In this document: piece after piece, positions 32,401-44,400 of the stretch
Numbering within the stretch: position 1 is the first letter of the stretch
How the letters are laid out: every line of letters begins with the position of its first letter
From: Asterias rubens
Taxonomy: Eukaryota > Echinodermata > Asteroidea > Forcipulatida > Asteriidae
Length of the DNA: 64,000 bases
Direction of reading: 5' to 3'
Assembly: GCF_902459465.1 (NCBI RefSeq)
Contig: NC_047064.1
Coordinates: 6,474,762-6,538,761 of the forward strand
Notes under the pieces: generated by a model
What the model was told of the DNA's origin: nothing
Databases searched by the model: none
What the model saw: only the letters and a program-made list of their open reading frames with translations
Translations under genes and position numbers: made by a program

Positions 32401-35400
32401 ACTATCATCATCATAGTGCGCAGACAGCGCACAGGCGTTAGTCAGTGCTTACAAATTGTTTGATTTGTAAATAGACCCAGTTATAGTCAGTCCAGTATTA
32501 TGGGGATTCAAACTGGCTAATAGAGTCACAGCCGGTAAAAATACTGTTTTAATGTATACAATACAGGCCATGGTACATGAGACCCACAATGGTACTCTAG
32601 AAAATGTTGAGGTTTATAATGCTCTAAGGTGCATTGTGAGCATGTACTAGGCTCATTTTACATGATTGTAATTGTACATTGTTGTTGCCAGGCATATATT
32701 AGGCTAACAAAAAAATAAAAGAAAAAGAAGACTATTTTTTTAAAAATTGTTTTTGAGTAGCGGTTATCATTAATAAAAAACGTGGAATTCCGCGGAATCG
32801 CGGAAGAGTTGCATGCCTGTTTATTAGGCTTCAAAATGGCTAACGTACGTAGCCAAAGCTGCTAAGGACCCTTTATTTATCTAGTCCAGTGTAGACAATG
32901 GTAGAGATTCAAACTGGCTGATTTATGTGTTATTGTAATATGGAGCTTCAAACTGGCTGATGTAGCCAGAGCTGCTTAAATTAAGAGCATTCAGTTATAC
33001 AGTCTAGTGTAGAGATTCAGTCTGGCTGATAGAGCCATGGCCGGTACGGATACTGTGTTATTGTAATATGGACCTTTAAATTGGCTGATGTAGCCAGAGC
33101 TGCTTAAATAAGGAGCCTTCAGTTATTCAGTCTAGTGTAGAGATTCAGACTGGCTGATAGAGCCATAGCTGATACGGATACTGTGCTATTGTAATATGGA
33201 GCTTCAAACTGGCTGATGTAGCCAAAGCTGCAAAGGACCTACATGTAGCTGTGTTTAAATCCAGTCTCGTGTAGAGATTCAGTCTGGCTGATAGAGCCAT
33301 AGCCGGTACAGATACTGTGTTATTGTAATATGGAGCTTCAAACTGGCTGATGTAGCCAAAGCTGCAAAGGAGCCTGTGTTTATCCAGTCCAGTAAATAGA
33401 TTCAGACTGGCTAATAGAGCCATAGCCGGTCGGAAAAGATACTGTGTTAATGGAGCTTCAAACTGGCTGATGTAGCCAAAGCTGCTAAGGAGCCTGTGTT
33501 TATCCAGTCTCGTGTAGAGAATCAGACTGGCTGATAGAGCCACAGCCAGTAAGAATACTATGTTATGTAATATGGAGCTTCAAACTGCATGGCTGATGTA
33601 CATGTAGCCAAAGCTGTGGTTACTGCAGGCATGAGAATGGGTGATGATAAAAAAAACAGGAAAAAATTCAGTTGATTGGAAATGTCAATATTCCATCATT
33701 TTTGTGTGCGAAGCGCGAAGTCCCTTATGGCCGGGGTCCAGGGCCCCCTTAAGGGCCCTGGGAGCTCTGGGTACTTTAGAAGCTCTGTGGTGGTCTCTGA
33801 TGCATTTCTGACACCTATTTTTCCAGGTAGAAGTGAGCTACTTTTGTGTGATTTTTCCTTCTTTTTTTTTAATAATAGGTTTAAGGGAAAATAAGGAATG
33901 TAAAGCTCAAACAATTCAAACAATTTTGGGTTCGCCTGCGATTTTGTTACAATTCCGGAAAAAGAAAGGGGGAAAAAATAATAGCAACAATATTTTTTTA
34001 TTTGGACGATCTTATCCCTTATTTCTGCCCTTGAAAATGCTTTTTTTCTCACCAAAAACCATTTTTATAGGTTCTTGATTTGAAATTCGGTTGTGTAAAA
34101 GAAATTCTTTTGCAATTAAATGTTTGCGATTTTAACGATCCGTCGGCGACGCACATTTTAAAATATATATAGGCCTATATATTTGGCGAGAGCGATGTGT
34201 TTTTGTGAAAGAGGTTGTTATTCAGCATAGGGTATAACTGGAACGAGGTTGAGATTAGACCCCAACATAGAAATAGAACCAATGAAGAAAGCACGTCGTC
34301 CGGATGTACAGTGTGTTCGCTGGTTCCCAATATATCTTTCGCTGGTTGTGAGGCAATAACAGGTACCAGTTTACCACGACCTGCCGGCGATCTCAGATTC
34401 GTGCCGCGTCGCTCATTGGTTCGTGTGCAAACCTGCACGTACACAGTACACAGTACACAGTACACATGGTGCAAACACGTGCATTGTTTTTTCAGTAGAC
34501 TTTCAAAAGTCTCCACACGTGTTATCTTTGCTGCACCAGCAAGCGCATTACACGCAAACATTATTGAACCGTACCACTATAAACGAAGCAAGGAATGAGG
34601 CAAGTTTATACATCTGTCGCTGCTGCTGCATGCATGCGCGATGCCAGGAAGACAACAAGCCGTAAATTGGGCCAGCTGCTGGACGGCAATTTATTGTTTA
34701 GGTGCCGGTATTTCATGAACGACGTGTGGGGATCCGCGATAATAACAATTACAAAGGTAAACTATACATTGTCTGACTAGAGAAGAGGGAGTAGAGAAAT
34801 CCAAATGTATACCCCCAAAAACCTACCCCCCGAATTTTATAGCAAATTCACATCGAACTCGGAGACCACAATTTTGAAAGGAAAAAAAAACGGAATTCCG
34901 GTTTAAACCGGAAGATTCTCATGCCTGTTACTGTGGTTACTGTGGTCAAGTGGTTAGACTGCAGGACTTGCAACCACAAGGTTGTGAGTTCGAATCCCCC
35001 AGCTAACCACTGATTTCACAATGACTAGAATAAATTTTGTTGTCTAGTAGGCCTAATGAATCACAATTTTTTGATTTGTGTATTTCATAATCATAGCGTA
35101 AAACCAATGTTTGTGAGAGAGATTGGCTGTTGCCAGCTTGGTGTTTATATCCCTTGTGGGAGTTTGTTGAGTTTCCTCGATGGGAAGATCATTCAAATAA
35201 ACAAACAAACAAGCTGCAAAGGAGCCTGTGTATATCCTGTCTAGTATAGAGATTCAGACTGGCTGATAGAGCCATAGCCGGTACGGATACTGTGTTGAAT
35301 GTAATAAGGAGCTACAAACTGGCTGATGTAGCCAAAGCTGCAAAGGACGTAGCTGTGTCTCTCCAGTCTAGTGCAGAGAGTCAGACTGGCTGATAGAGTC

Positions 35401-38400
35401 AAAGCCAGTAAGAATTCTGTGTTAATGTAATAGGAGCTATAACTGCCTGATGAAGCCAAAGCTGCTAAAGAGCCTTTATTTATCCAGTCCAGTATAGAGA
35501 TTCAAACTGGCTGATAGAGCCATAGCCGGTACGGATACTGTGTTATTGTAATATGGAGCTTAAAACTGGCTGATGTTGCCAAAGCTTATAAGGAAACTGT
35601 GCTATCAAGTCCAGTATTGAAGGGATTAAACTGGCTGATTGAGGCATATCCACCCAGATAGCATCACAACATACTGTAGAACCAACGTTGGGCCAACGGA
35701 ACACTTTCATTGGACCAACATTGGTTGTCAACATTGGTTGTCAACATTGGCCCAACATACTTTTGCTCAACTAACTTTTGCTCATTCATTGTCATTGGTC
35801 CGATTAGGCCAAAGTAAAAGTTGGCCCAACGTTGGCCCAATGTAGACATTGGCTCAACATTGGGCCAATGTCTTGCCCATGTATGTTAACACATTCAACC
35901 AATATCAGGCCAACGTAATCAAACATTGAGCCAACATCATTCTGCCAACAGAACAGTTTCATTGGGCCAATGTTGGCTGTCGACGTTGGCCCAACATACT
36001 TTTGCTCATAGGAGTTCCGTTGGGCCAATGTTAAAATTTGGCCAACGTTGGCCCAACACAAACATTGGCCAATGTAGAACCAATGAAATGTTCATGTTTG
36101 GCCAATGTTGATTACCAGTATTGGCCCAATGTACTTTTGCTCATACATGTAGGCATAACGTTGGGCCAATGTTAAAGTTGGCCCAACATTGGCCCCACTA
36201 ATAATCTTTATGTAGGCTAAACATTGTCCCATCGTTGAGCCAACATATCATTTTTCAAAAATATTGACTTTGAGTTTATATTTCTGTTCATGAACTGAAT
36301 GATCTGATTAATTCAAGTAGTAAGAGTCTGTAAACATCTACTTTTAAGTTACATTACTTATAAATACCAATAATCAAGGGAACTCGGCAAACTCCCACAA
36401 GGGATATCACCACCAAGCTGGCAACAGCCAATCTCTCTCACAAACATTTGGTTTAACGCTATGATTATGAATTGCACAAATCAAGAAATTGTGATTCATT
36501 ACTAGACGACAATATTTATTCTAGTCATTGTGAAATCAGCGGTTGCAAGTCCTGCAGTCTAACCACTTGACCACGGTAACCACAGCTTTGGCTACATGTA
36601 CATCAGCCAGTTTGAAGCTCAATATTACATAACATTGTATTCTTATTGGCTGTGGCTCTATCAGCCAGTTTGAATCTCTACACTAGACTGGATTTAAACA
36701 CAGCTAGGTTCTTTGCAGCTTTGGCTACATCAGCCAGTTTGAAGCTCCATATTACAAAAAAACAACACAGTATCTGTACCGGCTATGGCTCTATCAGCCA
36801 GACTGAATCTCTACACTAGACTGGATAAACACAGTTACATGTAGGTCTCTTGCAGCTTTGGCTACATCGGCCAGTTTGAAGCTCTATATTACAATAACAC
36901 AGTATCCGTACCGGCTATGGCTCTATCAGCCAGACTGAATCTCTACACGAGACTGGATTTAAACACAGCTAAGTTCTTTGCAGCTTTGGCTACATAAGCC
37001 AGTTTGAAGCTCCATATTACAAAAAAATAGCACAGTATCTGTACCGGCTATGGCTCTGTCAGCCAGACTGAATCTCTACCCTAGACATGCTAGACTGAAT
37101 AACTGAAGGCTCCTTATTTAAGCAGCTCTGGCTACATTAGCCAGTTTGAAGCTCCATATTACAATAACACAGTATCCGTACCGGCTACATCAGCCAGTTT
37201 GAAGCTCCATATTACAATAACACAGTATCCGTACCATCTATGGCTCTATCAGCCAGACTGAATCTCTACACGAGACTGGATTTAAACACAGCTAGGTTCT
37301 TTGCAGCTTTGGCTCCATCAGCCAGTTTGAAGCTCCATATTACAAAAAAATAGCACAGTATCTGTACCGGCTATGGCTCTATCAGCCAGACTGAATCTCT
37401 ACACCAGACTGGATAAACACAGCTACATGTACATGTAGGTCCCTTGCAGCTTTGGCTACATCGGCCAGTTTGAAGCTCCATATTACAATAGTACAGTATC
37501 CGTACCAGCTATGGCTCTATCAGCCAGACTGAATCTCTACCCTAGACATGCTAGACTGAATAACTGAAGGCTCCTTATTTAAGCAGCTCTGGCTACATTA
37601 GCCAGTTTGAAGCTCCATATTACAATAACACAGTATCCGTACCGGCTATGGCTCTATCAGCCAGACTGAATCGCTACAAGAGACTGGATTTAAACACAGC
37701 TAGGTTCTTTGCAGCTTTGGCTACATCAGCCAGTTTGAAGCTCCATTATTACAAAAAAATAACACAGTATCTGTACCGGCTATGGCTCTATCAGCCAGAC
37801 TGAATCTCTACACTAGACTGGATAAACACAGTTACATGTAGGTCTCTTGCAGCTTTGGCTTCATCAGCCAGTTTGAAGCTCCATATTACAATAGTACAGT
37901 ATCCGTACCGGCTATGGCTCTATCAGCCAGACTGAATCTCTACACGAGACTGGATAAACACAGCTACATGTACATGTAGGTCCCTTGCAGCTTTGGCTAC
38001 ATCGGCCAGTTTGAAGCTCCATATTACAATAACATAGTATACGTACCGGCTATGGCTCTATCAGCCAGACTGAATCTCTACACTAGACATGCTAGACTGA
38101 ATAACTGAAGGCTCCTTATTTAAGCAGCTCTGGCTACATCAGCCAGTTTGAAGCTCCATATTACAATAACACAGTATCCGTACCATCTATGGCTCTATCA
38201 GCCAGACTGAATCTCTACACGAGACTGGATTTAAACACAGCTAGGTTCTTTGCAGCTTTGGCTACATCAGCCAGTTTGAAGCTCCATATTACAAAAAAAT
38301 AGCACAGTATCTGTACCGGCTATGGCTCATCAGCCAGACTGAATCTCTACACTAGACTGGATAAACACAGCTACATGTAGGTCCCTTGCAGCTTTGGCTA

Positions 38401-41400
38401 CATCGACCAGTTTGAAGCTCCATATTACAATAACACAGTATCCGTACCGGCTATGGCTCTATCAGCCAGACTGAATCTCTACACGAGACTGGATAAACAC
38501 AGCTGTACATGTACATGTAGGTCCCTTGCAGCTTTGGCTACATCAGCCAGTTTGAAGCTTCATATTACAATAACATAGTATACGTACTGGCTATGGCTCT
38601 ATCAGCCAGACTGAATCTCTACACTAGACATGCTAGACTGAATAACTGAAGGCTCCTTATTTAAGCAGCTCTGGCTACATCAGCCAGTTTGAAGCTCCAT
38701 ATTACAATAACACAGTATCCGTACCATCTATGGCTCTATCAGCCAGACTGAATCTCTACACGAGACTGGATAAACACAGCTACATGTACATGTAGGTCCC
38801 TTGCAGCTTTGGCTACATCGGCCAGTTTGAAGCTCCATATTACAATAACACTAGTATCCGTACCGGCTATGGCTCTATCAGCCAGACTGAATCTCTACAA
38901 GAGACTGGATTTAAACACAGCTAGGTTCTTTGCAGCTTTGGCTACATCAGCCAGTTTGAATCTCCATATTACAAAAATATAGCACAGTATCTGTACCGGC
39001 TATGGCTCTATCAGCCAGACTGAATCTCTACACTAGACTGGATAAACACAGCTACATGTAGGTCCCTTGCAGCTTTGGCTACATCGGCCAGTTTGAAGCT
39101 CCATATTACAATAGTACAGTATCCGTACCGGCTATGGCTCTATCAGCCAGACTGAATCTCTACACTAGACATGCTAGACTGAATAACTGAAGGCTCCTTA
39201 TTTAAGCAGCTCTGGCTACATCAGCCAGTTTGAAGCTCCATATTACAATAACACAGTATCCGTACCATCTATGGCTCTATCAGCCAGACTGAATCTCTAC
39301 ACGAGACTGGATTTAAACACAGCTAGGTTCTGTGCAGCTTTGGCTCCATCAGCCTGTTCGAAGCTCCACATTACAAAGAAATAGCACAGTATCTGTACCG
39401 GCTATGGCTCTATCAGCCAGACTGAATCTCTACACTAGACTGGATAAACACAGTTACATGTAGGTCTCTTGCAGCTTTGGCTACATCGGCCAGTTTGAAG
39501 CTCCATATTACAATAACACAGTATCCGTACCGGCTATGGCTCTATCAGCCAGACTGAATCTCTACACGAGACTGGATTTAAACACAGCTAGGTTCTTTGC
39601 AGCTTTGGCTCCATCAGCCAGTTTGAAGCTCCATATTACAAAAAAATAGCACAGTATCTGTACCGGCTATGGCTCTATCAGCCAGACTGAATCTCTACAC
39701 TAGACTGGATAAACACAGCTACATGTACATGTAGGTCCCTTGCAGCTTTGGCTACATCGGCCAGTTTGAAGCTCCATATTACAATAGTACAGTATCCGTA
39801 CCAGAGCTATGGCTCTATCAGCCAGACTGAATCTCTACCCTAGACATACTAGACTGAATAACTGAAGGCTCCTTATTTAAGCAGCTCTGGCTACATTAGC
39901 CAGTTTGAAGCTCCATATTACAATAACACAGTATCCGTACCGGCTACATCAGCCAGTTTGAAGCTCCATATTATAACACAGTATCCGTACCATCTATGGC
40001 TCTATCAGCCAGACTGAATCTCTACACGAGACTGGATTTAAACACAGCTAGGTTCTTTGCAGCTTTGGCTACATCAGCCAGTTTGAAGCCCAATATTACA
40101 AAAAAAATAACACAGTATCTATACCGGCTATGGCTCTATCAGCCAGACTGAATCTCTACACTACACTGGATAAACACAGTTACATGTAGGTCTCTTGCAG
40201 CTTTGGCTTCATCAGCCAGTTTGAAGCTCCATATAACAATAGTACAGTATCCGTACCGGCTATGGCTCTATCAGCCAGACTGAATCTCTACACTACACTG
40301 GATAAACACAGTTACATGTACATGTAGGTCCCTTGCAGCTTTGGCTACATCGGCCAGTTTGAAGCTCCATATCACAATAACATAGTATACGTACCGGCTA
40401 TGGCTCTATCAGCCAGACTGAATCTCTACCCTAGACATGCTAGACTGAATAACTAAAGGCTCCTTATTTAAGCAGCTCTGGCTACATTAGCCAGTTTGAA
40501 GCTCCATATTACAATAACACAGTATCCGTACCGGCTACATCAGCCAGTTTGAAGCTCCATATTACAATAACACAGTAACCGTACCATCTATGGCTCTATC
40601 AGCCAGACTGAATCTCTACACGAGACTGGATTTAAACACAGCTAGGTTCTTTGCAGCTTTGGCTACATCAGCCAGTTTGAAGCTCCATATTACAAAAAAA
40701 TAACACAGTATCTGTACCGGCTATGGCTCTATCAGCCAGACTGAATCTCTACACTACACTGGATAAACACAGTTACATGTAGGTCTCTTGCAGCTTTGGC
40801 TTCATCAGCCAGTTTGAAGCTCCATATAACAATAGTACAGTATCCGTACCGGCTATGGCTCTATCAGCCAGACTGAATCTCTACACGAGACTGGATAAAC
40901 ACAGCTACATGTACATGTAGGTCCCTTGCAGCTTTGGCTACATCAGCCAGTTTGAAGCTCCATGTTACAATAACATAGTATACGTACCGGCTATGGCTCT
41001 ATCAGCCAGACTGAATCTCTACACGAGACTGGATTTAAACACAGCTAGGTTCTTTGCAGCTTTGGCTACATCAGCCAGTTTGAAGCTCCATATTACAAAA
41101 AAATAACACAGAATCTGTACCGGCTATGGCTCTATCAGCCAGACTGAATCTCTACACTAGACTGGATAAACACAGTTACATGTAGGTCTCTTGCAGCTTT
41201 GGCTTCATCAGCCAGTTTGAAGCTCCATATTACAATAGTACAGTATCCGTACCGGCTATGGCTCTATCAGCCAGACTGAATCTCTACACGAGACTGGATA
41301 AACACAGCTACATGTACATGTAGGTCCCTTGCAGCTTTGGCTACATCGGCCAGTTTGAAGCTCCATATTACAATAACATAGTATACGTACCGGCTATGGC

Positions 41401-44400
41401 TCTATCAGCCAGACTGAATCTCTACACGAGACTGGATTTAAACACAGCTAGGTTCTTTGCAGCTTTGGCTCCATCAGCCAATTTGAAGCTCCATATTACA
41501 AAAAAATAGCACAGTATCTGTACCGGCTATGGCTCTATCAGCCAGACTGAATCTCTACACTAGACTGGATAAACACAGCTACATGTACATGTAGGTCCCT
41601 TGCAGCTTTGGCTACATCGGCCAGTTTAAAGCTCCATATTACAATAGTACAGTATCCGTACCGGCTATGGCTCTATCAGCCAGACTGAATCTCTACCCTA
41701 GGCATGCTAGACTGAATAACTGAAGGCTCCTTATTTAATCAGCTCTGGCTACATTAGCCAGTTTGAAGCTCCATATTACAATAACACAGTATCCGTACCG
41801 GCTACATCAGCCAGTTTGAAGCTCCATATTACAATAACACAGTATCCGTACCATCTATGGCTCTATCAGCCAGACTGAATTTTTACACGAGACTGGATTT
41901 AAACACAGCTAGGTTCTTTGCAGCTTTGGCTACATCAGCCAGTTTGAAGCTCCATATTACAAAAAAATAACACAGTATCTGTACCGGCTATGGCTCTATC
42001 AGCCAGACTGAATCTCTACACTAGACTGGATAAACACAGCTACATGTACATGTAGGTCCCTTGCAGCTTTGGCTACATCGGCCAGTTTGAAGCTCCATAT
42101 TACAATAGTATAGTATCCGTACCGGCTATGGCTCTATCAGCCAGACTGAATCTCTACCCTAGGCATGCTAGACTGAATAACTGAAGGCTCCTTATTTAAG
42201 CAGCTCTGGCTACATTAGCCAGTTTGAAGCTCCATATTACAATAACACAGTATCCGTACCGGCTACATCAGCCAGTTTGAAGCTCCATATTACAATAACA
42301 CAGTATCCGTACCATCTATGGCTCTATCAGCCAGACTGAATCTCTACACGAGACTGGATTTAAACACAGCTAGGTTCTTTGCAGCTTTGGCTACATCAGC
42401 CAGTTTGAAGCTCCATATTACAAAAAAATAACACAGTATCTGTACCGGCTATGGCTCTATCAGCCAGACTGAATCTCTACACTAGACTGGATAAACACAG
42501 TTACATGTAGGTCTCTTGCAGCTTTGGCTTCATCAGCCAGTTTGAAGCTCCATATTACAGTACAGTATCCGTACCGGCTATGGCTCTATCAGCCAGACTG
42601 AATCTCTACACGAGACTGGATAAACACAGCTACATGTACATGTAGGTCCCTTGCAGCTTTGGCTACATCGGCCAGTTTGAAGCTCCATATTACAATAACA
42701 TAGTATACGTACCGGCTATGGCTCTATCAGCCAGACTGAATCTCTACACTAGACTGAATAACTGAAGGCTCCTTATTTATGCAGCTCTGGCTACATCAGC
42801 CAGTTTGAAGCTCCATATTACAATAACATAGTATACGTACCAGCTATGGCTCTATCAGCCAGACTGAATCTCTACACTAGACTGAATAACTGAAGGCTCC
42901 TTATTTAAGCAGCTCTGGCTACATCAGCCAGTTTGAAGCTCCATATTACAATAACATAGTATACGTACCGGCTATGGCTCTATCAGCCAGACTGAATCTC
43001 TACACTAGACCGAATAACTGAAGGCTCCTTATTTAAGCAGCTCTGGCTACATCAGCCAGTTTGAAGCTCCATATTACAATAACATAGTATTCTTATTGGC
43101 TATGGCTCTATCAGCCAGTTTGAATCCCTACACTGGACCAGATAAATAAAGGGTCCTTAGCAGCTTTTGCTACGTCAGCCATTAAGCCTTATATACAGGC
43201 ATGCAACTATTCTGCAGAATGCCACGTGTTTTTGAAATGATAACCGCTAAAAAAAAACAATCTTAAAAAAATAAATATACACAATTTTACGTATATATTT
43301 TTTTATTTTTTGAAAGCCTATCATATGCCTGGCAACAACAATGTACAATTACAACCATGTAAAATGAGCCTAGTACATGCTCACAATGCACCTTAGAGCA
43401 TTATAAACCTCAACATTTTCTAGAGTACCATTGTGGGTATCATGTCCCATGGCTTTTCGGCTGCCTCGCTGTAGTTAGGACAGAGGTTTGCCTGTACTGG
43501 CCAATACTGGTTTGTTTCAGTTATAGACTCCTTTCAATTTTTAATTTTTAAATTAATTTTTTCATTGCTGCTGTTTTTTCTTTTTTTATTTGTTTTGTTT
43601 ATCATGGACAGCTACACTTTATTGTAATGGATTCTTTTATGGCATGTGGAAGTAATTTCATTTAAATTTAATATAATTGATATACTTTTTGTATTGTTAT
43701 CTTATTAATAAAAACTTACGAGTTACATTGCTGGTTGAATTTTCGTCTGATAATTATTATTATTTTTTTTTTATGCACCGCACCTTTTTTTTCTTTTTTT
43801 TTTTCTGACATCTGTCTACTGTTTTTTGGTGGCACACCATTTTGGCAAAATTGTAGAAAAACTCTATTAGGCCAATACTGGTTTTGTAGCTCTGCACCAT
43901 AGAAAATCTTTTCTTGGACAAGACTGTTTTTTTTAGCGCCACGCCATTTTGGCAAAATGGTATAGAAAACATTTTCGGGCCAACACTGGTTTCGAAGTGG
44001 CATGCTATTTTAGCAAATAATGGTATAAAAAACTGTTCTGTGCCAATAGGCCTACTGATTTTGTAACGGCGCACCATTGGGCCAACATTAAACTGACATT
44101 GGTCATAATATGCAATTTTCAAGGCAGGGTGTCAAATTGTGCCACAAGATGGCTTTAAAAGATTGTGAAAACAATTAAAAACTGACAAAGTAATGTAACT
44201 TGATGGGGTTTTTTTTGCTATAAAATACCCCCAAAATTGTAGATATTAATAAATCTTGATTGCAATAATGTAATAATTTGGAATAACTGATAATCAATAT
44301 CACAACCATGGGTACAAATTCAACGGAAGTTTAGTTATATAATTATATATTATAAGTCTTCTCACTTGGTGTATCTCAACATTTCATAAAATAACAAACC

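Noticed and set aside
34938-35010. Possible tRNA gene
   Set aside because: A- and B-box motifs are present, but acceptor and anticodon arms do not pair well, and a SINE body with an inverted duplicate follows.
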